A stretch of 52,942 bases of DNA from Bacteroidales bacterium (GCA_031276035.1 JAISNV010000012.1:1-52942); one strand, 5' to 3'. Positions 7,784-17,295 are shown, counted from the first letter of the stretch. Notes: a model not told the origin generated them from the letters alone. Translations and numbers: made by a program.

Positions 7784-10189
7784 TTATCTAACAATAAGTT
7801 TAGTTGTAATTGAACCTGCATCTGTGCTGATTCTTACAAAATACATTCCTGTATTAAAGCCAGACGTGTTAATAGTTGTTTGTGTGCTATTAACTTTAGC
7901 AGAATATACAATTTGTCCGACATTATTAACTATTTGAATACTATTAATATCTTTATTTGATTCAATAGTAACCATATCTGATGTAGGATTAGGATAAATT
8001 TTAGTTGTTACATTATTAACGGCAAACTCTTCAACACCTAACTCATTAATTTTAAGAGTACAAGGAATTTCAAAAAGTTCATTATTAACATCATTGGTAG
8101 CAATACTAACAGTAGCTTCGTATGTTCCTACTTCCAATCCTTCAGAATCCAAAATAATATCGAAAGTTGCACTATTTCCTGCAGAAATAGAACCATAAGT
8201 ATCTCCTTCTAATGATAGCCAGCAACCCGGGATAACATCACCTTCTGCATATGCTCTAATCATAAAATTACCGTTACCAAGATCTGGTTGAATAACATGC
8301 AATTGTCCCCATGAACCACCATTTGTTCTTCTCCAGTCTCCATTTTCAACAGCAGGACCACCATCAGTAGCCATAAGACCACTTTCACCTACAGGTTGTG
8401 TTCCTTCAAAAGCAACCCAAATATCCTGTCCACTTAATAATACAGGTTCAGGTAAAGTTAATTCATTCCAATAATTAACAATTGGATTATTGATTGTTAT
8501 TTCTGTAAGAACTTCTCCGGGAGAATTGTAAGCAGCACCTTGTCCATATACACGAGCTGTAAGCTTATTATCACTTGTTGGGTTAGGTAAGAAGAAAGAA
8601 ACTTTAGTAATGTAAGTACCAACCATGTCACAATAAACAGACAAAGGATATTTTGCTGCAAACTCCATAACAGGAGGTTCAGTAGCTTGGTTGTAATAAA
8701 GGTTTACAGGTTCATTACTATTACAATAAGTTAATGTGAAGCTTGCTTTTTCTCCTGATTTACCTTCATCAATAAAACTAGCCCATGACACATAATCACC
8801 TATACTGGTTCCGGTATTATTTATATTAACTGGAGTTATAAAAGTTTCACCGGATCCTTCAAGAGTTTCTTCACTAATAGAATTCGGAGTTACTGCCAAA
8901 GATGGAGCACCACCGCCAACACCACCAAAAACAAAATTATCTATATAAAATACTGATCCTGTTTCAGGAGGATAAAAATCAACTGCACCGAGTTGTCTTA
9001 AACCTGCACCGCCATCTTCAATAAGGCTGAATTGCCATTCTAATATTTGAGTACCGTTAATATCAAGTGTAGCGAGGTCATTATCCAAATCAACTACAAA
9101 AGATACTGGGAACCAAGCATCGCTCACAGCAGTAAAATTAGTAATATTACCATCTTGTTGAACATAAGTACCTAATGCAGGCATATTTGTATCATCTGTA
9201 ATATTAAAATGAATACCTATTGCCCATTCGCTATTGGTGCCATTAAAATTATGTAATAAATTAAAATATGCAGGTGCGGTTCCGGGAATATACATATCAA
9301 AGTCTATTGTGAAAGAACCTGTGGTTTTATCACCAGTCATGAATATCAAATCAGCTCCCCAAGATATTTTAGCAGAATTGGGAGTTGAAGAAGCTTGTTC
9401 AACTGTAATTAATCCGTCTTCAGAAGTACCGGGAAGATTTGACCAAGTACGCCACCAGTCCGGATATGATTGAGCTACATAAGCACCGGCTGATAACTCA
9501 TCAAAATTTGTTTCAAAAATAGCATTTGCAACAGGAGTAAATACTATATCATCAATATAAAAATCAGACATTCCGGCTGTTGGAGGATAAATATTCATAG
9601 CATCAATTATTCTTGGACATCCGTCACCAAATGAACCTAAAGTATATTGCCATTCATAAACTAATCCGTCATTAATGTAAAATTCCGTATTATCCGTATC
9701 AAGATCAATGATAAGTTTAATATTTACCCACTCATCATGGTTAAATGTAAAAGTTGTAGCCGACTCTGCACCAGCATCAATAGCACCAACTCCCGGAGCA
9801 GTACCGTCTTTATTAAAATATACTTGAGTTGCCCAAGTACTTGAAGTACCGGCAAAATCTGCAAGTATATTAAAATAACCACACTTACTTGCAGGCACGA
9901 ACATTTTCATTGTAAATTCCCATACACCGGAAGTTTTTCCGCCAAGTAAAAGTACTTGATCGTTACCATAAGTAAGACTACCAACCTTATTACCACTAAC
10001 ATCGGCAATAACACCATCTTCAGCTCCACCAGGAGCATTTGACCAAGTTGTCCAATAATTTCTGCCCATACCTTGAGCTTGTTGAGCCAATTTTCCGCCA
10101 ACTGTATAGTCGGAAAAATTTTCAGTAACTTGCGCATTTAATCCGAAAATAATTAATGCACAAACCGTTGAAAGTAAAAGTTTTTTCAT
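7784..10189 (-). CDS. T9SS-exported protein with two tandem beta-sandwich-like repeats
   Basis: This 801-aa protein has a signal peptide (MKKLLLSTVCALIIFGLNAQ). Two homologous units of about 200 aa follow at about residues 22-225 and 230-430. Each has a '(Y/W)W.TWSN.PG..EDG' opening, an 'FDMYIPG...YFN.L..F.GT.S.WA' core and a 'FYIDD.VF' or 'FYIDNFVF' end, reminiscent of LamG/concanavalin-like carbohydrate-binding folds. A middle region (about 440-710) resembles fibronectin/choice-of-anchor modules. The last 75 residues ('TKIYPNPTSDMVTIES' to 'TTKLIVR') are a T9SS type A sorting domain, so it is exported and surface-attached or released. No catalytic motif was recognised. I chose the ATG at 10189 over the TTG at 10195. 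It has its own -7 box at 10250-10257 and the terminator at 7728-7765. Confidence 0.85.
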   Translation of the reverse strand: MKKLLLSTVCALIIFGLNAQVTENFSDYTVGGKLAQQAQGMGRNYWTTWSNAPGGAEDGVIADVSGNKVGSLTYGNDQVLLLGGKTSGVWEFTMKMFVPASKCGYFNILADFAGTSSTWATQVYFNKDGTAPGVGAIDAGAESATTFTFNHDEWVNIKLIIDLDTDNTEFYINDGLVYEWQYTLGSFGDGCPRIIDAMNIYPPTAGMSDFYIDDIVFTPVANAIFETNFDELSAGAYVAQSYPDWWRTWSNLPGTSEDGLITVEQASSTPNSAKISWGADLIFMTGDKTTGSFTIDFDMYIPGTAPAYFNLLHNFNGTNSEWAIGIHFNITDDTNMPALGTYVQQDGNITNFTAVSDAWFPVSFVVDLDNDLATLDINGTQILEWQFSLIEDGGAGLRQLGAVDFYPPETGSVFYIDNFVFGGVGGGAPSLAVTPNSISEETLEGSGETFITPVNINNTGTSIGDYVSWASFIDEGKSGEKASFTLTYCNSNEPVNLYYNQATEPPVMEFAAKYPLSVYCDMVGTYITKVSFFLPNPTSDNKLTARVYGQGAAYNSPGEVLTEITINNPIVNYWNELTLPEPVLLSGQDIWVAFEGTQPVGESGLMATDGGPAVENGDWRRTNGGSWGQLHVIQPDLGNGNFMIRAYAEGDVIPGCWLSLEGDTYGSISAGNSATFDIILDSEGLEVGTYEATVSIATNDVNNELFEIPCTLKINELGVEEFAVNNVTTKIYPNPTSDMVTIESNKDINSIQIVNNVGQIVYSAKVNSTQTTINTSGFNTGMYFVRISTDAGSITTKLIVR

Positions 10190-10249
10190 AATCAAATAAT
10201 TTTCAAGTTAATAATTTATTAATTTTATCATTTTATTCATTTCAGACGT

Positions 10250-10257
10250 CAAAGGTA
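10250..10257 (-). promoter_or_regulatory. -7 box for the T9SS repeat protein
   Basis: The minus strand reads TACCTTTG, matching TAnnTTTG, about 60 nt before the ATG at 10189. It suggests the gene is not solely dependent on read-through from the riboswitch-controlled gene upstream. Confidence 0.5.
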
Positions 10258-10299
10258 TAAAATTTTTAATAAACTATTTACATTTTTATTAATTCTTTT

Positions 10300-11271
10300 T
10301 TACAATTTGATTATTTTTTTTACTTTTCTAAAATCATTTCCTTTTATTTCAATAAAATAAATTCCTGATTTATATTTTTCCATATTAATAATACAAAATT
10401 CAGAAGGTATTACAGACTCCAATACTTCTCCGTTTATATTGTATAACCTAATATTTTTGACTGTTATATCTGAATTATTTTCAAAATCTATATTTACATA
10501 ATCAGAAACAGGATTCGGATAAACAATAATATCGGTCGTAAGATCAAAATTATTTATACCTGCATTTCCTGTTCCGTTAAAATCATCTATACAAAAATAT
10601 GAGGTAATAGTAAGTCCGTATTCATTTTTCCTCGATGCGTCCAAGTCAAAGCCAACATTTACAATTTCACCGAGTACAGAAAGATCAAACCAAGTCCATT
10701 CTTCAATAATATAATGTTCATTGGGATTATCGGAACGGAAATCGGCTAAATAAAATTCTGTTGTAGTAGTTTCTCCTTCAGAATTTTCTCCTGTTGCTAT
10801 AATTTTGTACCAATCGCCTTGGCCGAAGGGATCACCCATATAAGTATCTCCGTTAAGCATGGTGTAATAAGTCCAAGCGCTGTTTGTTACATAAACACCT
10901 TTAACTTGCATACTACTATTTTCAGGCATCGTTACCATTGATAATCCGCCATAAGGAGGATAAACCACTCCAAAGTTTTTTGAATCTTTATATCCGGAAC
11001 CAACAACATTATAAAATTGCCCTTCAATATTATTATCCGGATCAAACTCTTTTGTTGTGTGGTTGGAAACAGCAAATCCTTCCCAATAATCCCATTCTTC
11101 AGTAAATGAATTTCCAAAGAAAAATGTTCCGGAAGTAAATCCGTCCAATGATTCGTCTCCCTGATAATGCGATTCGTTCGCAAGTTCAAAATCTTCGAAT
11201 GTTGCCGTTTGGCAAAACACATTAGTTGCAAACATTAATATTGCAACAATACTTAGTAATTTTTTTGTCAT
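10300..11271 (-). CDS. DUF4465-family T9SS surface protein under B12 riboswitch control
   Basis: This 323-aa protein has a signal peptide (MTKKLLSIVAILMFATNVFC). Its DUF4465-like domain (about residues 22-235) shows 'ATFEDFELANESHYQGDESLDGF'-type features, given here only as the motif 'FEDFELANES', plus 'YYTMLNGDTYMGDPFGQGDW' and a final 'YFCIDDFNG'. It ends in a T9SS type A sorting domain ('DIIVYPNPVSDYVNIDFE' to 'FRKVKKIIKL'). DUF4465 genes in Bacteroidetes often sit in cobalamin-regulated loci. I recall that BtuH-type B12-binding surface proteins have been linked to this family, but a search should confirm it. The aptamer at 11341-11540 directly upstream supports a role in capturing B12 or a related corrinoid outside the cell. 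No TonB-dependent transporter gene is adjacent. Confidence 0.88.
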   Translation of the reverse strand: MTKKLLSIVAILMFATNVFCQTATFEDFELANESHYQGDESLDGFTSGTFFFGNSFTEEWDYWEGFAVSNHTTKEFDPDNNIEGQFYNVVGSGYKDSKNFGVVYPPYGGLSMVTMPENSSMQVKGVYVTNSAWTYYTMLNGDTYMGDPFGQGDWYKIIATGENSEGETTTTEFYLADFRSDNPNEHYIIEEWTWFDLSVLGEIVNVGFDLDASRKNEYGLTITSYFCIDDFNGTGNAGINNFDLTTDIIVYPNPVSDYVNIDFENNSDITVKNIRLYNINGEVLESVIPSEFCIINMEKYKSGIYFIEIKGNDFRKVKKIIKL

Positions 11272-11312
11272 GATGTAAAAATTTAGGTTAATAAAAAAAT
11301 TAATTACATCAT
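11270..11312 (-). promoter_or_regulatory. Candidate riboswitch expression platform masking the start codon
   Basis: ATGATGTAA (11270-11278) and TTACATCAT (11304-11312) are perfect 9-bp inverted repeats with a 25-nt loop. In the minus-strand mRNA the stem includes the first two bases of the AUG (11271-11269) and the seven bases before it. Such a stem would block initiation. It lies between the cobalamin aptamer and the DUF4465 coding region. Confidence 0.5.
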
Positions 11313-11340
11313 AGATTTCGGAGTAAATGAAATATTAACT

Positions 11341-11540
11341 GCGGGTAGGCAATCAACCGCTCTTCTTCCCGAAAGCTACGATTTAACGCTACGGCAGGTC
11401 TTCTGGCTTGTTTCCGAATTGTTCTCCTTCCCATTGAAAACTCAACAGTGGATAATGAACATTCTTAACGAAACTTACAGCTACGGGGATAGCTCCTGAT
11501 TTTCACAGGATTCCCTTTTAATCATAAGAACCGTATGTCA
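11341..11540 (-). promoter_or_regulatory. Cobalamin (adenosyl-/hydroxocobalamin) riboswitch aptamer
   Basis: Read on the minus strand, the region carries the conserved cobalamin aptamer blocks in the right order. The segment at about 11517-11475 runs from GGGAATCC through GTGAAAATC to CCCCGTAGCTGTAAG. The block GCCAGAAGACCTGCC follows at about 11409-11395. A 3' hairpin GCGG...CCGC (11360-11341) would provide the kissing loop. TACGG near the 5' end pairs with CCGTA after the last block, forming the closing helix. It starts just after the -7 box at 11545-11552 and ends about 70 nt before the DUF4465 start codon. B12 binding usually lowers expression. Confidence 0.93.
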
Positions 11541-11544
11541 GTTG

Positions 11545-11552
11545 CAAAGATA
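11545..11552 (-). promoter_or_regulatory. -7 box for the riboswitch transcript
   Basis: The minus strand reads TATCTTTG, a consensus -7 box placed 5-10 nt upstream of the first bases of the cobalamin aptamer. Confidence 0.65.
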
Positions 11553-11628
11553 ATATATTTAGAAGAAAAACGAATGATTTATTTAGATTAATGAACAAAT
11601 AAAAATCGTTCATTTTTTATCTTTTTCC

Positions 11629-11636
11629 TATCTTTG
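11629..11636 (+). promoter_or_regulatory. -7 box for trxB
   Basis: TATCTTTG matches TAnnTTTG 27 bp before the trxB ATG. It is divergent from the riboswitch promoter at 11545-11552. Confidence 0.65.
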
Positions 11637-11662
11637 CATTTCAAATAAAAAACCTCACAGTA

Positions 11663-12595
11663 ATGACAGAAACAACAAAATGTTTAATAATCGGTTCGGG
11701 TCCTGCCGGTTATACAGCAGGGATTTATACCTCAAGAGCCAACCTGAAACCTATATTATATACCGGACTTCAAATGGGCGGTCAGCTTACAATTACTACT
11801 GATATCGAAAATTTCCCGGGACATCCTGAAGGTATTGCCGGACCGAAACTTATGGCTGAAATTGAAAAACAAGCAGCAAAGTTCGGAACCGATATTAGAT
11901 TCGGAGCTGTAGAAAAAGTAGATTTTTCTGAAAGACCGTTCAAAGTTTATGCAGACGACGGAAAAATGATTCTTGCGGAAACTGTAATCATTGCAACAGG
12001 TGCTTCAGCAAAATACATCGGACTTGAATCGGAAAACAAATTTAAAGGTCAGGGCGTTTCTGCTTGTGCTACTTGCGACGGTTTCTTCTATAAAGGAATG
12101 GATGTTGCGGTTGTCGGAGGTGGAGATACGGCTACGGAAGAAGCAGTTTACCTTTCAACTTTGTGCAATAAAGTTTACCTCATTCATCGTCGTGATGAAC
12201 TCAGAGCTTCAAAAATTATGCAAAAAAAGGTTTTTAACACTCCAAACATAGAAGTACTTTGGTCGCATACTACAAAAGAAATCCTTGGTGATGAAAACGG
12301 TGTTAACGGTGCAATACTACACAATATTAAAACAAACACTTTACATAAAATTGATATTGCCGGATTTTTTGTAGCAATCGGTCATCACCCGAATACTGAA
12401 ATCTTCAGAGAATTTATCGAATGTGATAAAGACGGATATATCTGTACCGCACCGGATTCCACAAAAACAAATATTCCGGGTGTATATGCCGCCGGAGATG
12501 TTCAAGACCCTAATTACCGACAGGCAGTTACTGCCGCCGGAACAGGATGTATAGCAGCAATAGAAGTAGAAAGATTTTTGAATGAGATAGTTTAA
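11663..12595 (+). CDS. trxB: Thioredoxin-disulfide reductase
   Basis: This 310-aa cytoplasmic flavoenzyme passes electrons from NADPH through FAD to thioredoxin. The FAD site 'GSGPAGYTAGIYTSRANL' is near residue 10. The redox pair CATC is at residues 135-138 within the NADPH domain, followed by the NADPH-binding 'VVGGGDTATEEA'. The C-terminal FAD motif 'GVYAAGDVQDP' precedes 'YRQAVTAAGTGCIAA'. Length and all key motifs are standard. It is transcribed alone or with purL, which starts 57 bp after the stop with no terminator between. Confidence 0.97.
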   Translation: MTETTKCLIIGSGPAGYTAGIYTSRANLKPILYTGLQMGGQLTITTDIENFPGHPEGIAGPKLMAEIEKQAAKFGTDIRFGAVEKVDFSERPFKVYADDGKMILAETVIIATGASAKYIGLESENKFKGQGVSACATCDGFFYKGMDVAVVGGGDTATEEAVYLSTLCNKVYLIHRRDELRASKIMQKKVFNTPNIEVLWSHTTKEILGDENGVNGAILHNIKTNTLHKIDIAGFFVAIGHHPNTEIFREFIECDKDGYICTAPDSTKTNIPGVYAAGDVQDPNYRQAVTAAGTGCIAAIEVERFLNEIV

Positions 12596-12652
12596 TAATC
12601 TCAGAATTGAAATTTAAATAATATAATTAAGAGAGATAAATAATAAAAAAAG

Positions 12653-15600
12653 ATGGTCGTATTTTTCAAACATAGCAACATAATATTTGTAACTGAAATG
12701 AATCATTATCCAAATAATGAGGAAATTTCAAAACTTTCATGGCTTTTCGGTAATGCGGAATATATTGATTCCGATAGTGTAGAAGGTTTTTTTATCGGCC
12801 CAAGAAAGGAAATGATTACTCCTTGGAGTACAAATGCGGTTGAAATTACTCAAAATGCCGGAATTCACGGAATTAGTAGAATCGAAGAATTCTTCAAATA
12901 TAATCCTGAAGATCCTTTTGATCCGATGTTACAAATGAAATATGAAAACCTCAATCAATTTGTTTTTAAAACAGATAGAGTGGCCGAGCCTATTATATAT
13001 GTGAAAAATATTGCCGAATATAATAAGAAAGAAGGACTTGCTCTTAGCGAGGACGAAATTAATTACCTTGAAAGTCTCAGTAAATCTTTAGGCCGCGAAC
13101 TTACCGACAGTGAAGTTTTCGGTTTCTCACAAATTAACTCGGAACATTGTAGACACAAAATATTTAACGGCACTTTTATTATTGACGGAAAAGAAATGCC
13201 TTCGTCATTGTTCGGACTTATCAAAAAAACTTCGAAAGAAAATCCAAACAGCATTGTTTCGGCTTATAAAGATAACGTAGCTTTTATTAAAGGTCCAATT
13301 ATCGAGCAATTTGCTCCGAAAACGCATGAAACTTCAGACTATTTTGAAGTTAGCGATATTGAAACCGTTCTTTCATTAAAAGCCGAAACGCATAATTTCC
13401 CGACTACTGTTGAGCCTTTCAATGGCGCTGCTACCGGTAGCGGCGGAGAAATTCGCGATAGACTCGGCGGCGGAAAAGGTTCTTTACCTTTAGCCGGAAC
13501 AGCAGTTTACATGACTTCTTACCCTCGTAACGGGAATAATAACTGGGAAAAAAATATTCCGGCCAGACATTGGCTATATCAATCGCCGGAAGACATTCTG
13601 ATAAAAGCTTCTAACGGAGCCAGCGATTTCGGAAATAAATTCGGACAACCGCTGATCTGCGGAAGTGTACTCACCTTTGAACATTTTTCAAAGAATAGAA
13701 AATTCGGTTTCGACAAAGTAATTATGCTTGCCGGAGGTGTCGGATTTACAAAATCAAAAGACAGTATCAAAGCTTTACCGGAAAAAGGCGACGTAATTGT
13801 TTTGCTCGGCGGCGACAACTACAGAATAGGTATGGGTGGCGGCGCTGTTTCTTCGGTAAACACCGGCGAATATCAAAATCTTATTGAGCTTAATGCCGTT
13901 CAACGGTCTAATCCTGAAATGCAAAAACGTGTAGCCAACACTATACGCTCTTTGGTTGAAATGACTGACAATCCGATTATTTCTATTCATGACCACGGTG
14001 CCGGCGGTCATTTAAATTCTTTCTCAGAATTAGTTGAAAACAACGGCGGCATCATTTATCTTGACCAACTTCCTGTTGGCGACCCTACCCTTTCGGACAA
14101 AGAAATTATCGGAAACGAATCGCAGGAAAGAATGGGTTTAATCATTAAAAAAGAACATATTTCGTTGCTTAGAAAAATTGCCGAAAGAGAACGCTCGCCG
14201 TTCTACATAGTCGGTGAAGTTACCGATGATATGAGGTTTGTTGTTGTTGATAACCGTGACGGAGAAAAGCCGATTGATCTTTCCTTAAATGATTTCTTCG
14301 GAAATCCGCCCAAGACCATTCTTACAGATAAAAGTATAGAGATTATTACTCCTGAAGACAAAAAGTTAAATATAGAAGATTTTGATATAGACGACATTGA
14401 AGAACATTTGATGCAGGTTCTTTCAATGGAATCGGTTGCATGTAAGGATTGGCTGACTAATAAAGTTGATCGTTCAGTAGGCGGAAAAACTGCAATGCAA
14501 CAATGTACCGGCGTTTTTCATCTTCCGTTAAATAATCTTGGTGCAATGGCTTTAGATTATAAAGGTAAGAAGGGAATCGCAACATCTATAGGCCACGCTC
14601 CCGTTGCTGCTCTCCTTGATCCTGCCGAAGCGTCACGATTAGCCGTTTGTGAAGCTCTCACAAATATAGTTTGGGCACCCATCAACGACGGAATTAAAGG
14701 AGTTTCACTAAGTGCAAACTGGATGTGGCCGGCAAAAGTCGAAGGTGAAAACGCACGCCTTTACAAAGCTGCCGAGGCCATCAGTAATTTCTGTATTGAT
14801 CTTGGAATCAATATTCCTACCGGAAAGGATTCGCTTTCTATGACACAAAAATATCCAGATGGGGAAAACGTATTTTCACCCGGAACCGTTATCGTTTCCG
14901 CTGCAGGCGAAGTTACAGACATCAATAAAATCATTTCTCCTGTAATTAAAAATATTTCAAAATCCAAATTACTTTACATCGATTTTTCAAAATCAGAATT
15001 TAACTTGGGCGGAACTGTTTTTGCACAAACGCAAAATTCGCTCGGCAATGAAACCGCAACCACCGGCGATGCAGAATATGTAAAAAACACTTTCAATGCT
15101 ATTCAAGAATTAATAAACAAAAATCTCATAATTGCTGGTCATGATGTTTCGGCAGGCGGACTAATTACAACTTTGCTTGAAATGACTTTCAGCACGGTAA
15201 ATCTCGGTATTAATGCGGATTTTAATGTTTTCGAAAATGAAAACATCTACAATATTGCTTTCAGCGAAAAACCCGCGGTTGTTATTCAAATTACCGATTT
15301 GAATGAGGTTGCAAAGATTCTTTCATCTTACGGTGTTGAATTCTACAATTTCGGTGATGTTACAAAAAATGATCTTCTGACAATCAATTACAATGATGAT
15401 GATATTGAATTTCAGATTTCAGATCTTAGAGATATTTGGAACAGGCCTTCATTCTTATTTAACAGCAAACAAATTGCCGGAGATCTTGCAATTCAAAGAT
15501 ATTTCAATATGTTTGACCAGCCCCTGATTTATAAATACGGCAAAGATTTTACAGGAAAAGCAAAAGACTACGGAATTGACTTGAATAGAAAAAGTTTCTC

Positions 15601-16354
15601 CGGAATTAAGGCCGCTATTATAAGAGAAAAAGGTTGTCAGTGCGACCGTGAGATGGCGTACGTGCTTTACCTCGCAGGATTTGATGTTAAGGATGTTCAT
15701 GTTACTGATTTGATGAGCGGCAGGGAAACTCTTGAAGACATAAATATGATTGTTTTTGTCGGCGGGTTTTCCCATTCGGATGTTCTTGGATCAGCTAAAG
15801 GTTGGGCGGCGGCCTTTAAATATAATGACAGGGCAAGAACAACTCTTGAAAATTTCTACAAACGAAAAGATACTTTAAGTCTTGGCGTTTGCAATGGTTG
15901 TCAACTAATGATGCAACTCGAATTAATTACTCCCGAACTTGAAATTAAACCGCAAATGCTGCATAACGATTCGCATAAATTCGAATCGGCATTTATAAAT
16001 GTAGATATTCACGAAAACAATTCTGTAATGCTTTCGTCGCTTTCCGGTTACAGGCTCGGAGTATGGATTGCTCACGGCGAAGGAAAATTTGATCTGGCGT
16101 TGGATAAGTCTAATTATAATATACCGGCAACATATTCTTATTCCGAATATCCCGGAAATCCTAACGGTTCCGACTATGAAGCTGCTGCTTTATGCTCTGC
16201 AGACGGAAGACATCTCGCAATAATGCCTCATTTGGAGCGCTCTTTCCTGGCATGGCAATGGCCTTACCGTACCCGCGAGAATGATGAGATAACGCCTTGG
16301 ATTTTGGCATTTGTTAATGCCCGGAAGTGGATTGAAGAAAGAGTTGAGAAATGA
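12653..16354 (+). CDS. purL: Phosphoribosylformylglycinamidine synthase, large one-chain form
   Basis: This 1233-aa enzyme performs step four of purine synthesis, converting FGAR, glutamine and ATP to FGAM. It is the long single-chain type of gammaproteobacteria and Bacteroidetes. It has an N-terminal PurS-like region, two AIRS-like catalytic halves ('FSQINSEHCRHKIFNG', 'KAETHNFPTTVEPFNGAATG') and a C-terminal glutaminase domain with nucleophile Cys1080 in 'LGVCNGCQLM' and the His/Glu of 'MPHLERSF'. I kept the first ATG (12653) because MVVFFK resembles the start of Bacteroides PurL. The next Met is residue 16. Its last four bases overlap the next gene (ATGA), suggesting coupled translation. 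Confidence 0.96.
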   Translation: MVVFFKHSNIIFVTEMNHYPNNEEISKLSWLFGNAEYIDSDSVEGFFIGPRKEMITPWSTNAVEITQNAGIHGISRIEEFFKYNPEDPFDPMLQMKYENLNQFVFKTDRVAEPIIYVKNIAEYNKKEGLALSEDEINYLESLSKSLGRELTDSEVFGFSQINSEHCRHKIFNGTFIIDGKEMPSSLFGLIKKTSKENPNSIVSAYKDNVAFIKGPIIEQFAPKTHETSDYFEVSDIETVLSLKAETHNFPTTVEPFNGAATGSGGEIRDRLGGGKGSLPLAGTAVYMTSYPRNGNNNWEKNIPARHWLYQSPEDILIKASNGASDFGNKFGQPLICGSVLTFEHFSKNRKFGFDKVIMLAGGVGFTKSKDSIKALPEKGDVIVLLGGDNYRIGMGGGAVSSVNTGEYQNLIELNAVQRSNPEMQKRVANTIRSLVEMTDNPIISIHDHGAGGHLNSFSELVENNGGIIYLDQLPVGDPTLSDKEIIGNESQERMGLIIKKEHISLLRKIAERERSPFYIVGEVTDDMRFVVVDNRDGEKPIDLSLNDFFGNPPKTILTDKSIEIITPEDKKLNIEDFDIDDIEEHLMQVLSMESVACKDWLTNKVDRSVGGKTAMQQCTGVFHLPLNNLGAMALDYKGKKGIATSIGHAPVAALLDPAEASRLAVCEALTNIVWAPINDGIKGVSLSANWMWPAKVEGENARLYKAAEAISNFCIDLGINIPTGKDSLSMTQKYPDGENVFSPGTVIVSAAGEVTDINKIISPVIKNISKSKLLYIDFSKSEFNLGGTVFAQTQNSLGNETATTGDAEYVKNTFNAIQELINKNLIIAGHDVSAGGLITTLLEMTFSTVNLGINADFNVFENENIYNIAFSEKPAVVIQITDLNEVAKILSSYGVEFYNFGDVTKNDLLTINYNDDDIEFQISDLRDIWNRPSFLFNSKQIAGDLAIQRYFNMFDQPLIYKYGKDFTGKAKDYGIDLNRKSFSGIKAAIIREKGCQCDREMAYVLYLAGFDVKDVHVTDLMSGRETLEDINMIVFVGGFSHSDVLGSAKGWAAAFKYNDRARTTLENFYKRKDTLSLGVCNGCQLMMQLELITPELEIKPQMLHNDSHKFESAFINVDIHENNSVMLSSLSGYRLGVWIAHGEGKFDLALDKSNYNIPATYSYSEYPGNPNGSDYEAAALCSADGRHLAIMPHLERSFLAWQWPYRTRENDEITPWILAFVNARKWIEERVEK

Positions 16355-17295
16355 AAATAAGTGCTTTCACAATTGTTCGAGATGCCGATAGGTTTGATTT
16401 TCAAATTGAAGAATCAATCCGTTCGGTATTACCAATCGTTGATGAATTTATTGTAAATGTCGGAAAGAGCAATGATAACACTTTACAGTTGGTGAAAAAT
16501 ATTGATTCCGATAAAATTCGAATCATAGAATCGGTATGGGATACCTCTAAATATGACAGAGGAGGCCAAATTTTCGCACATCAAACCAACTTAATGTTGA
16601 AGGAATGTAAAGGCGATTGGTGCATATATTTACAAGCCGACGAAGTTTTACATGAGGAAGCAATGCCTGAAATAAAATATGCTTGCAAAAAATATCTTAA
16701 TGATATTTTAATAGATGGTTTCTTGTTAAGGTATGTACACATTTATGGGGATTATAAGCATTATATTCCCGCACGGCATGTTGCATATCCTAAAGAGGTG
16801 CGAATAGTAAGAAATGATAAAGATATCCACTCTTGGAGAGATGCTCAATCTTTCAGGAAAATAAAAAATTTCGATTACCAAGATTACTACAGGACAAAAG
16901 ACACGCAAATGCTCAGATGTATTTTACTCGACAATGCTTTTATATTTCATTACGGTTGGTCTCGAGATCCATATAAAATGGTAAAAAAAATTATTGTTCA
17001 AAAAAGTTTGCATGATGGAATAGCTAATATAAACTATAAGGAACAACCATATCATGATTACGGAAATATCAGTTGTTTTCCCGAATTTAAAGGAAGTCAC
17101 CCGAAAGTAATGGACGAAAGAATTAGAAATATGAATTGGCAAAAAGTATTATCATATTCAGGAGCCAACCCGAATATGAATAAGATTTTTCCTGTTAAAT
17201 ACAGAATTATCAATTTTATTGAAAGCTTTCTTCCTCATGGAAATCGATTATGGGGATTTAAAAATTATAAACAAAAAGGAATATTTAAGAACTAA
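16351..17295 (+). CDS. Glycosyltransferase family 2 protein
   Basis: This 314-aa protein has a GT-A fold N-terminus ('MKISAFTIVRDADRFDFQIE', then 'VDEFIVNVGKSNDNTLQLV'). An acidic 'LQADEVLHEEAM' at about residue 90 stands at the metal/nucleotide-sugar position of GT2 enzymes. No transmembrane helix is obvious, so it is probably a cytoplasmic or membrane-peripheral sugar transferase of unknown acceptor. It starts inside the purL stop (4-nt overlap), an odd partnership that probably reflects operon packing rather than shared function. No sugar-polymer cluster surrounds it. Family call firm, substrate unknown. Confidence 0.82.
   Translation: MKISAFTIVRDADRFDFQIEESIRSVLPIVDEFIVNVGKSNDNTLQLVKNIDSDKIRIIESVWDTSKYDRGGQIFAHQTNLMLKECKGDWCIYLQADEVLHEEAMPEIKYACKKYLNDILIDGFLLRYVHIYGDYKHYIPARHVAYPKEVRIVRNDKDIHSWRDAQSFRKIKNFDYQDYYRTKDTQMLRCILLDNAFIFHYGWSRDPYKMVKKIIVQKSLHDGIANINYKEQPYHDYGNISCFPEFKGSHPKVMDERIRNMNWQKVLSYSGANPNMNKIFPVKYRIINFIESFLPHGNRLWGFKNYKQKGIFKN

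Noticed and set aside
11269..11278. Alternative start for the DUF4465 gene upstream of 11271
   Set aside because: The ATG at 11271 gives a proper signal peptide at residue 1, and the riboswitch occupies the upstream region.
15455..15775. Antisense open frames over purL, rpsA, the acyl-CoA ligases and the dcw genes
   Set aside because: They mirror strongly conserved genes, have no family motifs or promoters, and contain the Phe/Leu/Ser-rich composition typical of shadow frames.
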